Shown piece after piece: positions 22,309-34,480 of a stretch of DNA of 64,000 nucleotides. A program made the position numbers and the translations under genes. Positions within the stretch are counted from its first letter, which is position 1, and each line of letters starts with the position of its first letter. The notes under the pieces were generated by a model. That model did no database searches and was not told where the DNA came from. It worked only from the letters and a program-made list of their open reading frames with translations. Source of the DNA: Apostichopus japonicus (taxonomy: Eukaryota > Echinodermata > Holothuroidea > Aspidochirotida > Stichopodidae); assembly GCF_037975245.1 (NCBI RefSeq), contig NC_092578.1, positions 9,650,359-9,714,358 of the forward strand, read 5' to 3'.

Positions 22309-24854
22309 AAAAACTGCACCATGTTACCTAAAGACTCTCTCTTGAAGACCAGTTAGAACAATTGCTCAACAAACTTTTAGGTTATTAGCCAATACACATA
22401 ATTATGCAAACATTTTCAAACAAACCCTCCACTGCTTGATAATTAATACTACTTCCTCTCCATATTCTGGTTCAATCGCTTTCCTTGTATTTGAATGTAA
22501 ATCTGAAAGCTACTGGGAAAATAAAGGTGATGTGTCTGATAAAGGACTTCTTAACTTTGTAAAGTTAGGCCAAACAGTCAAACACTACTTGAAATGACAT
22601 GTAACATACTTGAAATGTGTGCTCTACATGGGGAAATAGTGTGCAAATATCCTGAAATGCAATGCATACAAGTATAACAGAGAGCATTTTACCAATACCT
22701 TCCCGTTTCCCTTACCTTAGGTTCACATTTAATAATAATAAATAAACTTATAAAAGCGCTAAAACCTACAGAGTATTCAATAGCGCTGTACAACCCTAAT
22801 AGAACGCCAACTTGAAAAAATGAGTCTTCAAACAAGACTTGAACTGACTGAGGAAGTTTTCCAAGTGGAAGTCAAAACTCAAAAGCCTTCTCAGAAAGAA
22901 GCTACACTAGCTCTACAGGCTCCATCGTTGAATAAGTGAAGACTTCTGTTCACAAATTGAGGCATTTATCACATGATAGTTTGTTATCATGGTTGTTTAA
23001 TCAGAAAATCAAGGACAACATAAACAAATCAATGTCTCAATAATTGTGCATGCCACTGTTAAATGTTCAACAACATTTTATCACATTTTACTTAAAGGAT
23101 ACACCATGATTTTTTGTTACCATACATGGTAATTGTCAAAGCAACTCACTCACGTTTTGCAAATTGCGACATTTCATGTTAATAATTTAATCCTTAATTG
23201 AACACTGAATGATATATGCAAGAGATTATATACATAGGAAACTGAAGAAAAGAACATCAATTGTTAAGATTACATACTTTATTGCCTTTTTCGTATGAAC
23301 AGGATATTTTCTCACTATCAAATAATCGGAAACAGCCCAATTATGAAAAAGAATCATTGGTTATGGGTATTTTCTTTTGTAGCATAGTCGTTCAGACACT
23401 AATGATAACATCAAACATTATGACATTTAGTGTCTGTAAGGTATTAGTAGATAAGTTATAATACTGTAGAGGTATACTTCTAACACACAATAGAAATTGC
23501 TGCACATCACTAGTTTAGATTTGCACTAGATTAATAACCGAACTTTTCTTGAATCCTTGAAGAGTTGACACTATACATACATGTATCAAAAAGCAGCTGT
23601 GATGTATTTATGCTGCTAGTAGTGTAATAACTGTATACAGTGCAAACTTGATGTAAATTGTTGACTAAAGTAAAGTGCATAATGTAATATTCAGTAATTT
23701 GACTAGGAAATTATACAATTCACTATCGATGTATACAGTTTGCATTCTGATATATTATCAACTTTGCACATCCCGGTATTATTTGTCTTTTTCGGTTGAA
23801 GGTGTGGGCCCAATTATGAAAGTCGAGAGGTTGGTATGCAAAGTGATCTACCAGAAATGAAAACACCAGTTCTTCAACAAAAGGCTGATCGCAGCAATGC
23901 ACTCCAGGAGCTGCACCCCAATGGAGACTGGTAATTTTTTTGTTTTATGTATGCTGTAGCCATTCGATGCTCCAACTAGGGCTATAGTTCTGTCTGGTAT
24001 CTGCAGTCTACTAGGACTGATATCACTTGATTTAGAACATAACATATATATTGTAAATATGCGGCTAATACAGCCACAGGAGGTCTGTAAATGCGAGGGA
24101 CCCAAAAAATGTTCAAACTTCTCAGTTTAAAATGATTCCAATAGTATTTTTTAATGATCCTTATCTCTGAGACAAAGACATGTACCAATCTTATAGCATG
24201 TGTTACCTACCTTTCTGAAGCAGTTTGTGTTGACAAATTCACAATTATTCTTTTCTTATGTTTTGTTTTTATGATTCATGATGTTGTGGCATCATTTCTA
24301 CATAATTACACTGGCTAAAGATAGTTACGCTTCACAGCCTATACTGCAGTTGTCATCTGATCAGGTTGTTACATGCATATAGTTCCATATTGGCAAAGAC
24401 ATTGAAACTTTTGGCAAATTTTCAGTGTGAGCTATATTTCTAGTTAAACAACTGAGGGGCATCATTTAGGGGTCTACTTTCTCCCAGATTTGAACCAGAA
24501 ATGTAACTAGAGAAAAGCCCCCCAAAAGCTCCCCCAAAAAGTTTGTGTCCAGTTAACAAAAAGCTGCGTCCCGATCGAACACCAATTGCTTTTATTGTAT
24601 TACTTTTACTAGTGTAGTTGTAAAGATGCGATCGTATTACTGCCTATACTTCGTGAATGTTATACACAATATATAGGGCGGATGGCTCAGTGCCTTTGCT
24701 GTTTGAAAGGTGCGGCCCGGCCCGCCCCTCATTTCGCCCACCCTGATGTTTCATCTGCCCTTATACTCCCCTATTCGCCATCTCCGTAGTAGCTCCATGC
24801 TTTGACCTTGCGGTGATTCCAACAACCAACACTTCAAAAATCCCTTTACCTTCA
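22309..24854. other. Gene-poor stretch
   Basis: No exon with convincing splice borders and no delimited transposon seen. A minus-strand open stretch at 23848-24105 has no recognisable family. Earlier exons of the gene at 14230-20814 could lie here unrecognised. Confidence 0.4.
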
Positions 24855-25188
24855 AGGCATTGAAGACTCGCCCCAAACAGCGTGCGGCCATCTGAAAAAG
24901 TTAACTTTCTGTTGCTTGCAAGTGACATTTTGTTTGTGATACCTTAATTGTTATGTTAAGCTGGACCTGAGATGTCCATCGCTGTATCGTTTGTATACTG
25001 TGCTGTGGGTATTGACGGCAGCTGTATGTACTGACTGTATACACTAGTGTCTAATTACCGACGATAGCAAGCTGTGTGTGTATCTTCTGGGATCGATTGT
25101 GGTGTTTAACACTTCTGTTACAACTCATTCGAAACTAGGTCAAATTACCGGCATTAGACGTTTCTTTTTGCGCGAGTCTTCATACTCT
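24855..25188. mobile_element. TTAA-type MITE (third copy)
   Basis: Same family as 8208-8922, starting AGGCATTGAAGACTCGCCC. The right flank is TTAA (25189-25192); the left flank is TTCA, presumably a mutated TTAA. It lacks about 30 bp present near the left of the other copies. Confidence 0.7.
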
Positions 25189-25192
25189 TTAA

Positions 25193-25586
25193 GGGTGCAT
25201 AGATCGCTTTCTAAATTCCACACAGTTCACTGTACTACAGCATATACCAGGGGTGTGAGTGGGTGTTTTAATAAAAGTAGGAAAATGTTATCGATCGCAG
25301 TCCTGGTTGAGGGGGTATAAGGGGAGGGGGTGTCCCTCCATTTAAGAGGTGCTTAGAAGCCATTTGGTGGCATTTAGTATGTAAAATATTGAGATTATCA
25401 AAGGCTATATTTGCTGATAAAAAAGGCAAGATATGCCTAAAACTTGATCAATACTGTACTCACTGGTTTTCAATTATAGGGATTTCTTTTTAATTTTAGA
25501 ATGATGGCTGCCACGTGCTCCCTCTGCCTTTTGGAACAAAAGATGAAGTGACTTCCTCTTACCCATCACTGTCTTTTGTGTGGGAG
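25193..25586. other. Spacer next to the transposase pseudogene
   Basis: Contains a possible solitary transposon end (CAGGGGTGTGAGTGGG at 25248) and a G-rich stretch at 25310-25335. No matching inverted end was found beyond the pseudogene. Confidence 0.35.
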
Positions 25587-28529
25587 TTATACCCTGAGCA
25601 ACCAATGTTTTGGCTTCCTCATCTTTTCCCTGTGCTTTGAATTTAGTACTGTATATTCTTGATACACTAACGACATATTCTTGCAGAGTACACCACTGAC
25701 TTTAGCTTTAAGCGAGTCTTCATGAAAATATGTTTGTATTGAGGTCTTGGCATCTACCATCAGCTGATGTTTTACTGTCTGTATAATAGCAATGTATGAA
25801 GATATAAGAGTGGTAGGTGAGTGACTATCCAAGATTGTACTCATTACACTGAATGTACTTTCAACTGATGGTCTATGAAAACAACTCAATGCAGCGGTCA
25901 AACAATTCAGTAGCGTGTCAAACTTGCAGGTCTGTTGAATAAAGCTCCACCACTTATCTAATGCCATCTCTGATGTACCTGGAGGTGGGAGGGTGCTATC
26001 AGTGCAATACAATCGAGACTATAGGTCAAAGGCTTCAACTTCATCCTCTTGTATGACATTAGTCATCAATCCTGGTAGCTTATTAAAGGCACTGTAGGGT
26101 TGGAGTATGTTGCCTTACCACAGGATTAAGGGCAGACACACACTGCAGAAAGGTATCATTCAGTGGTATTTTTCTTTGCAGTGATTGTGCACACATGATG
26201 TAGGCCTTCTTCACAATGAGAACTGTTTCGGCTAGGTTTTTAATACGGGGATGCTTTTCCAACATTTGTTGTGCCTTTCTGCCTAGAAAGATATCCTTTT
26301 GGGGCAAGTGATTATCTGCACAGGACAGATCAATATTGGTAATACTCTTACTGGTGCATCCGCTTAGCTTTTCTGGTCTTACAAAACAGCGAAGGAAATC
26401 AAGTAACAGCTTTAGCTGTTCATCGTGTAGACTGTCCAATCGTGGTTCTTTAGCTTGGAAAACAATAACATATTTCTTCAACATAGGCAGAACTGAAGAG
26501 TATACCCCCATAATGAAATCTGTTTTCTTCTTTTGATGAAATAGCTTTGCCGCAATTGTTTGCTTTCTGTTTTTGCCTGCATCTGTCAACTTCTTCTTAT
26601 TTGCTTCCGTCTTGAGTTTCCTTAGAGCTGCTTGATTTTCTTTAGAAATCTTGTGTTTCATTAAGAATTTCATCACAAACATTCTTATACAAGGAACTGT
26701 CAGATTCTGTCAGAAAGCCTTCATAAAAGATGATGTGTGCGTCTAACAAACGTTAAGTGTCAATAGTAACATCGTAAACCGAGAGCTACCTGTGAGAGAC
26801 ATAACGCTCCGGATTGGTGTATTTGATGCCAAGAACAGAACAAATAGTTTGCAACACTTCTCTGTAGTCTGGAGACCATACAAAATCTGATAGAAGCGAC
26901 TCCTCATGCAAATCAAAACTCTTGCAAAATGCTTTTGCTGCATCATGAGCATGATGACAACTATCACAATCTATATCTACCAACCAAATGTGTAGCTCTC
27001 TTAGTCTTGATCAGTTGTTCAAGTCCGGCTTTTGACCCTCTCGTTACATTACATGAATCCATCAAAATTGACACTAAGTTTTGCCAAGGGATGTTATTAT
27101 CAGTGAAAAGTTTGTCCAATACATTAAACAAGCTCATACTATTTACTTTTATTACAGTAACTGATTCTAAGTGATGTACCACAACTTTCTGCAATTCTGA
27201 TGAAAAATAACAAACAATTACAGAAAGCACCTACGATTTGGTTTTGCTTGTTGCCTCATCAATGTTCATAGAAAAGAAGCATTCCCTAAGGTTTTGCAAT
27301 AGCTGATCTTTGAATGTCTTTGAAAACCCATGAGTGAGTTTATAGGAGGCAGTGGTACGGTCCATGGAAAGTTTGTCAAACGCTTTTTTGTCATGACTTA
27401 AACCTCGTGTTAGAGTTATTAAATGTGGTGCCATATCGAGAATGGGAGGGAGTGTTCTGCCATAAATGAGAGTAACCTGGCTTCAGCATTGCATACTCTG
27501 TCAGATACAGGTGTAAATGTTGCTGGAGGTGGATTAATATTCTGTGACGAACTTGACGAGCGATCTGCTGGTGGCTTGTTTAATACGCTGTAAAATTTCT
27601 GCATTCCTGAAAGGTAAAGGGAAAAAAAGGTATTCAGTGCTGTAGCACACACTAGAATCAAGTTATAAATAGTATTTGGTTGAATGTGAAGCTGTAGGCC
27701 AGAGATGCCAACTTTGAAAAACACTTTTCAGTACTTTACAACCTCAAAATTAGCATTAAACATAAAATCAGTACTTTTTATTATTTCAGCCTAGGCCAGA
27801 GGGCCAAAAAAAAAATTGTGAGAGCCTCAGGCCTCTATGTACCATATTTTAATAAAATGGGGCAGGTTTTATAGTATCTGAACTCGGTATAGGCCTAGCA
27901 TAATGGCCTAGCCTAGTAGTAAGAGTAGGATATAGGCTAGGCCTAGATTAACTGATTAACGTTTGTTAGGCTAGGCCTAGCCTAAAACATTAATGTTTGT
28001 TAGGCTAGCCTATCACTAGTTACTATATCATTAACATTAGGTTAGCTTAGGCCCTATGGCAGTATCAACTTGGGCTAGCCTAAGCCTAGCATAATCTAGT
28101 CCTAGGCTAGCCTATATCATTAACATAATGTTAGGCTAGCCTAGGCTATTGTCATTAACGTTAATAATAATAGGCCTAACATAAGGCCCTACAAAGGCTA
28201 CAGTAGGCCTATCGTTTAGGAAATAAAATGTATATTTACCTGGGAGTGAATAGTTTTCTTTCCTGGTTCTCATTGCCTCGATGTGATGTGTCCCACGCAT
28301 ATGCTGTATATATAATCGCTGTACACCCCTTGCTACTGTAGGCAATCTCCTTTCCGCACACATTGCAGTGTGCCTTTCCAGGCAAGTCAACTTTCTCAAT
28401 ACAATCTCCTATGGTAGTATCTCCGATTTTTTTCTCCAACCACTGCCACTTCCATGGATTTTTTAATCCAAAGTCAATTTTGGTTACACTGTCACCTTTC
28501 TTAATCATTGCCTTCCCTCTTGAAGACAT
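25587..28529 (-). pseudogene. hAT-type transposase or derived gene with zinc finger, decayed
   Basis: Minus strand from ATG at 28529. An N-terminal zinc finger (KAHCNVCGKEIAYSSKGC), of the type found next to hAT transposases, has lost a ligand histidine. Splice-like borders follow (CCCAG|GTAAAT near 28240; CTTTCAG|GAATG near 27607) around an intron of about 0.63 kb. Then come a Ser/Pro linker and core blocks (SDRVCNAEARLLSFMAEHSL; KAFDKLSMDRTTASYKLTHG; CFFSMNIDEATSK; VVVHHLESVTV; VDIDCDSCHHAHDAAKAFC; KNLAETVLIVKKAYIMC). Last is a dimerisation-like segment (SCFHRPSVESTFSVMSTILD). Frameshifts near 27437, 26990, 26690 and 26085, an in-frame stop near 26755 and a phase mismatch at the intron make it non-functional. 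No flanking inverted ends were found, so an old transposon or a decayed host gene are both possible. Confidence 0.75.
27880..28200. repeat. Low-complexity TAGGCCTA/GGCTAGCC tract
   Basis: Dense palindromic words AGGCCTA, GGCTAGCC and TTAACGTTAA in both orientations, within the intron of the transposase pseudogene. Shorter tracts of the same kind at 31140-31190 and 40130-40200. Confidence 0.7.
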
Positions 28530-28857
28530 TTTTATATCTAGACCTGCGACGCCCTAGCCTAGACTAGTTACTTCTTGACGATGAGGCAGCTTGACAAAAC
28601 ATCGATATCAACACCAAAATCACCAACACTAATGTATTGGTATGATGTACTGTCCATGCTACAGTAGGTCTACACTGTCACATTGCACAGTGTGATGTGA
28701 CTATGATTTGTATTGTAAAGCATACATGTGCATGCTGAAAATGTTTGCTGTCTGGGGTTTTTTGTTGTTCTTGATAATAACAAAGACTGTACAAGGATAG
28801 ATAGGATATCTTTGGGAATTATAATATAATTAAAATATAATACTACTAGCACCTCCA

Positions 28858-29113
28858 CATAATGACCAAGAACATTTACTTATCATGCAATCCTAACACT
28901 GCCACATAATGATCGCCAATACCGACAATATTCACAAGTCCTTATGTGGGGATCTCGCATGTCGCCACATAAGGACTAACGCAGATCGTTAGTCCTTATG
29001 TCGCGATTTAAGTTTCCACATAAGGACTCAGCATTTCGTTAGTCCTTATGTGACGATTTGAGTATCCAGATAAGGACCAACAAACTGCGTTAGTCTTTAT
29101 GTGGCGATATGAG
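28858..29113. repeat. Hairpin array, left part (copy A)
   Basis: A chain of half-palindromes of the form CCACATAAGGACTAACG and CGTTAGTCCTTATGTGG, alternating with a period near 55-60 bp. Each half-unit can pair with the one before or after it. Nearly identical to 31690-31970. It is cut at 29113 by a hAT insertion and resumes at 30560-30600 (GATATGAGAGTAGCCACATA). Confidence 0.8.
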
Positions 29114-30559
29114 TAGTGCTGTGCCGTTTACACGGTTAAACGTGTAAACGAACGAAACATCGTTTAAACGTTTAATAAAACCTTATGAACGTTTAAACGA
29201 AACTATGATATCAACTGAAAATTAAATTATTGGCAAAAATCGCGTATCAATTCCTGTGTTTATTTTGTCTACTACACGAAATAACAACACAACTTACGAT
29301 CAGTCGAATCATAAACAGCGAACTTAATCCTACTTTTGTCCCCCCCCCCCCGATGTATCCGGCGATATGAATGGCTTAAACTTGAACGCTGTTATCCTTT
29401 TGTGAAAACTTCGTGATTCGCGGCACAAGTGTACTTTATATCGAGCCGACAGCGGCGGCGCAGATAATCCAGTCAATGCATGTTCGATCGAAATGATTAC
29501 AATCCCTGTCCATCACGTTGAACTCTCTGACCAGACAATACCGGGTCGAATACTCGACTTGGTAATAGTTGTTCAAATACATGATCAAAGGAAATGTATC
29601 GATTGGAGATCGTAAAAAAACTCTGAAAATCAGTAGAGAAATTACCAATTGTGTATTTCTAGAAATTTCTAGAATTTCCAAAAATACGCAAAAATAATGT
29701 CCTACCATAGTTAAGTGTATAGCAAATAGCCTAACCACCTCGACTGTCACGGATCTCACGTAACTACAAAAACACAACTAGGCCTAATTGTATTTGCGAA
29801 CTTGACGTTTTCTACAAGAACATGGAAATAATGTTAAGCATTAGTTAATCATGCCGTGTGGCCTAAAACATATTTTATTACAAGGTTTACTTTCATAAAG
29901 ATGACCATAGCTTGATATCTTGTGCTGCGTGTATGAACTGTGCCTCGTGTATCATGGGGAATACTCCATGAAACGTTTCTTGGAAACGTGCCAAAAATGT
30001 TAACAAACAGGTGTTAGACAGGGGATGAGCGCGCAGTTGTTTGGCAAGGTACCTGGGAAAATTCTGAGCACATGTACAGGATCCTACCGTAGTATTTAAG
30101 TTGGGTTAAACCGTACTGCAGTTGTAAACTGATGTACATGTTTAGTGCGCGCTATTCATTGTTAGGCAGTCTAGAAACGGGGCTTTGCCGAATGTTTTTT
30201 GTTTCATAATATCGGAGGTTCTGTAAGTTAAACTTTATAAAGATTGGTAGACAGATTAAATCTTTAAACATAATATAGCTACTGTACTCTAACTTGTCAT
30301 ATAAAATTTTTCATCAGCTTCGTGACAATTTAAATTCAAAAAGTTGTCAGTATTTTGCATCCTCAACTGCGAACTTTTTAATCGCCAGACACGCAATAAA
30401 ATCCTTTTCCTTTTCCGGGGTCTTCGCCCCACCAGGGCCCTAGGGCGGTCCCCTGGACCCCACGCCTTTATGCTGGCCACTAAGCGTGCTCGGCGTTTAA
30501 ACGAACGAAAAATCGGCCGTTTAAACGTTTAGGTCTTTAAACAAAAACTCACAGCCCTA
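29114..30559. mobile_element. hAT-type element inserted in the hairpin array
   Basis: Termini TAGTGCTGTG / CACAGCCCTA, with the perfect 8-bp TSD GATATGAG (29106-29113, 30560-30567). Both ends continue into GTTTAAACG-rich inverted text. The intact homologue at 31950-31975 reads GGCGATATGAGAGTATCC, the exact empty site. No transposase frame is visible. Confidence 0.88.
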
Positions 30560-30600
30560 GATATGAGAGTAGCCACATAAGGACCAACGAACTGCTTCAA

Positions 30601-31578
30601 ACTCCATATCCAATGTTCTAAACTTTTCACGATGTACAGTACTTTATACACAAACGTTGCATCAAAATTAAATTTACTGAAGCATGTAGTCAATTGAACC
30701 GCAAAAATTTGCAACAGAAACTACTGTGGTATGAATGCACATTTTACATTAGCAACTCTCAATGCAGAGTGAAGAAACATACTGTACTAAGATGAAATAT
30801 CCTTTTCAGGTTCAGAGATATTAGATTCCCACAAAATGTTACAGAAGATGTTCTTTGGAATTGTCTGAGACACTACAGTAGGCCTAGCTGCTTATTAATG
30901 ATTCTGCAACATATTTCACTTTGTTCATCACTTACTTTTGGTGGAAAAAGTTTAAATTTCATTTTACATTCTACAAATTTCCAAAGTGCAATTACATTGC
31001 ACCATTCTTTGTAATTTAAAGTTTGCCTTGGAGTAAACCTGCAAGGACAGAAAATAATAAACTTGTATATATTGCCCGTAACAGGCTTTCTGCAGTAGAA
31101 ACGCCTAGGCAAGTATTTAGCAGTTTGTTAACAGTTCTTAATATAGGCCTAGGCTAGTTTAAGTTAGCCTAACTTTAGCCTAACGTTAGTTCCTGTATGT
31201 GTGAAATCTGATGAGCTACAGTACAAGTACAACTACAAGGAAATATACTGTTGTACCTGTACTACTAGTTAGTAGTTGTACAACTAATAGTTGTACTTGT
31301 ACAAGTTGTAGGCTAGCCTTGGCAATTTGATCAATAAGAGAGTATAATGATGTTTCTTAATCCAAATTTTAGGAGAATATTACGAGCTACATACCTCAGT
31401 AAGGTTGTCTTTATTATGAATCAGGAATGGGCTTCGGCGGCACAATTGCGCAGTTATATGGTTCATAGTATTATCAAAATATCTTTGGAATTATCAAAAA
31501 TTATTTTGGTTTTTATTACGTATGAGCTAGAGCTGCAGGCCGGATCTTATTAGACAAAGATTGAACATGCAGTTCTAC
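30601..31578. other. Spacer with a GTACAACT palindrome
   Basis: No gene recognised. At 31215-31312 a long imperfect palindrome is built from TACAAGTACAACT and AGTTGTACTTGTA words. A TAGGCCTA tract precedes it. Confidence 0.45.
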
Positions 31579-31689
31579 TATGGAACGCCAAAACCGACTA
31601 AAATGCAGAAACAAATTATGTAAACCTAAGTCATTATGTGAACACAAAGTTATCGCCACATAATGACCAAGAACAGTTTAAGTCCTAAA

Positions 31690-31995
31690 GTGGCACTAAT
31701 AGCACCTCCACATCATGACCAAGAACATTTAACATATCATGCAATCCTAACACTGCCACAAAATGATCGCCAATACCGACAATATTCACAAGTCCTTATG
31801 TGGGGATCTCGCATGTCGCCACATAAGGACTAACGCAGATCGTTAGTCCTTAAGTGGCGATTCGAGTATCCACATAAGGACTCAGCAGTTCGTTAGTCCT
31901 TATGTGACGATTCGAGTATCCAATAATGACCAACGAACTGCGTTAGTCCTTATATGGCGATATGAGAGTATCCACATACGGACTAACAAATATTG
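31690..31995. repeat. Hairpin array (copy B)
   Basis: Same array as 28858-29113, without the hAT insertion. Successive 13-17-bp stems (AGTCCTTATGTGG / CCACATAAGGACT and so on) overlap so that alternative pairings exclude each other. It forms part of the left arm of the foldback element. Confidence 0.8.
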
Positions 31996-32220
31996 TCGGT
32001 TTTGGCGCGTAGAAATAAATTAGTTGATCATTTCTCATACGGTGGGGCTTTTCAAGAAAACGTGTTGGTTTGGGCGTGTAGCTTTACAAACGTTGTATAC
32101 GCTCTAATATAGGGAATGTAATACAGTAATTAGTGTACAGCTACTAGCGCGACGCTGTAGCTACGCCTAGCACACAGCGTACGAACAGATCAACTAATCG
32201 AACTCAAGAAGCAACTTAGG

Positions 32221-32870
32221 CAAGGGCGGCGGAACCGGGGGGCACGTGCCCCCCCCCCCCCCCCACTTTTCCTCAGGTTAAAAATGTGCCCTTTTTTTAC
32301 ATAAAAATTGAGGTGTCTCAAGTTAGCAAGAAGCCAGGGAACCAGAATGAACACTCGGGAAGGGCCGTTTCCGGCCATCTGAGGGGTTTGTAAAACCAAA
32401 AATTTTCTTGTACGCTCCGCGCCAACTGATGGTGGCGCTCCGCTCAGATAGTCGTGCATACAACTTTGCAGATCTTTGCTACGCCCCTGACTTTTAATGA
32501 ACTTCTGTGGGTCAAACTCAAAGCTATTTCGAATGGAAAAAATTTGTTAAGATATTAACAAGAAATAAACTCTAATTCGGAAGATTCCTACATTAGCAAC
32601 TAGCATGATTTCACCTCATTTTGTCTCAAAAGAAAACTTGTTGCTTGTTTCCCAATTTGCACATTGGATATTGCAGTGTTAGTATGCATATTTTCCTTGA
32701 AGGGGGGGGGGGGGGCGTTGATGGAGTGATGTGTATACGCAAATAAGATACAATGAGAGTTATAAAGGGTACTAAATATAAGGCTGCATCAGTCCAATCG
32801 AATTTCTGCAAAGTGCCCTTTGATGTCGGTGCCCCCCCCCCCCAGATTAAAAATGCTTCCGCCGCCCTTG
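32221..32870. mobile_element. hAT MITE, CAAGGGCGGCGGAA family (copy 2)
   Basis: Perfect 8-bp TSD AACTTAGG (32213-32220, 32871-32878). 650 bp, near-identical to 11319-11969, non-coding. Long C and G runs at 32250-32266 and 32701-32716. Confidence 0.93.
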
Positions 32871-33269
32871 AACTTAGGCCTTGGCAATAGTTAGTACTTA
32901 GTATACTCATTATGGTGTTTTAATATTTCAAAGTTTTTGCCCTTGATTTCATTTTTTGGGTCAATTTTACTAAATACCAGGCTAGCAATGCATATGTTAA
33001 ATGTAATTACGGAGAATGTTAAGAAATTATCATAAGCTATACAGCTCCAGCAAACGGCGTTTCAAGTGTTTATACAGGTAATGTTGATTTACAGCCTATG
33101 CGCCCTGTTAGTGTCACAGTAGTTATAAATTAAGCATAATTCATTCGACATATTTTTTGTTCCTGCTCCTTCAAGTTGTTCGACTTATTTTCTTTACCTA
33201 ATTATAATATGTATAAAAGTTAGTGGGCCTGGTACAAGCATAGTATACAGGCATGTTATTGAGCAGGGT

Positions 33270-33645
33270 GAACACAAAAGAGATGTAAGAGAATTAGTAG
33301 TGTGCAAAAAAGGCCGTGAGGTTGAATGTTGCGAAGGCGTTGCATCCACAGTCTTTCTCTGCTGATTCGTACTAGGTCAGGACGGCTACCTAAGGATTCA
33401 ATGAGAGACATGTTAGAGACATGTTATTAATAGTAGGGTTGGGAAGGTTAAAGTGTTCTCCAACCGGGGTCTCAGGCTTCATGGTGTTGATTGTGGATCT
33501 GTGACCATAGCACCGCTTCTTAAAGGTGGTTTTGGTTTCAGCAACATATACTGGATGCCGCAAACTCTACTACAACAGATCAGATAGATGACATTAGAGG
33601 TTGTGCAAGTGATGTGACCCTTAGTCTCAATTATATTGTTTCTTC
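33270..33645 (-). pseudogene. Penelope-like element GIY-YIG endonuclease fragment
   Basis: On the minus strand: ETKGHITCTTSNVIYLICCS and CGIQY, then after a frameshift VAETKTTFKKRCYGHRSTIN, KPETPVGEHFNLPNP, and after another, SLGSRPDLVRISRERLWMQR, LRNIQPHGLF. This order (Cys-rich start, NVIYLI.C, CG.QYV.ET, GHR, P.GEHFN, E..W..RL..) is the GIY-YIG module usually found C-terminal to Penelope RT. The RT part is missing; the sequence is cut at about 33645 by the oppositely oriented LINE. It is the endonuclease type that the element at 2278-4345 lacks. Confidence 0.72.
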
Positions 33646-34480
33646 TGATCATGATTACACCACAAGCACCAACAACTTTTTCACACTGGACCAACAATAC
33701 GCTGATGATATCTCTTGGGCATCAACTGGTCAGCATATACTGCAAGTTATCGAAAAACAAGTTTTTGAGAAACTGACAGGAAGGAATCTGAAAATCAATT
33801 GCACAAAAACTGAGAAATTTTCAATCACAAGAAAAGGAAATGAAAATGGAAGAAGTGTAAATATGTACATGTTGAAGAAACATGTTGGAAGCTTGCTGGG
33901 GACCGAAGAAGATATTAACCGAAGAATTGGTATAACCAATGGTGCTTTCAACACACTGTCAAGTATATTCAAAAGCAAAAACATAAGCCAAATCATTAAG
34001 CTTAGGATTTTCGAGGCTTTATTAAAGAGTATTTTTTTGTACAATTGCGAACTGTGGGGCACAACGAAGGATCTTGATCGCAAAATTGACACTTTTCAAA
34101 GGAAACAACCGTACTTCGTAATATTCTCAACATTAGATGGACCAATAACAATTGGTTATCAAACGATGAGCTCTACAATGAAACCAACCAAACACCTTGG
34201 TCATCCATAGTCGCACATAGAAAATTGAGATTTTCGGTCATGTAGCAAGACTCCAGGAGGACGCTCCAGCAAAGGTTGCTTTAAGAGAAGCATTGAGACA
34301 TACTGCTAAACCAGTAGGAAGGCCCGTGACTACCTTGCTTGGAAAAATAAAGTCGCAATTTAAGGACGTTAACATTAACAATTTCGGGGAAGCAATAAAC
34401 CTTGCGCAAGATCGTGATACATGGCGGAGTTTAATCACTGAGCATGTCGGATAGACGAGACTCAACTTACTACTACTAGC
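33646..34480 (+). pseudogene. Non-LTR retrotransposon, C-terminal RT part and 3' tail (copy 2)
   Basis: 5'-truncated just before the catalytic motif. It reads HDYTTSTNNFFTLDQQYADD, ISWASTGQ, LTGRNLKINCTKTEKFSITR, IFKSKNISQ, YNCELWGTTKDLDRK, then, shifted, FGHVARLQEDAPAKVALREA, ending HVG-stop (34452-34454) and a TACTAC tail. It aligns with 7330-8146 throughout. A short in-frame insertion (MYMLKKH region, 33865-33883) and at least one frameshift distinguish it. Confidence 0.85.

Noticed and set aside
23848-24105. 85-codon minus-strand frame as an exon
   Set aside because: No start or splice context that joins in phase and no recognisable motif.
25248-25270. CAGGGGTGTGAGTGGG as left end of the transposase element
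   Set aside because: No inverted partner or 8-bp direct repeat found on the far side of 28529.
28858-29113. CRISPR-like array
   Set aside because: The repeats are alternating palindromic halves in an animal genome, part of a foldback arm, with no uniform repeats or unique spacers of constant size.
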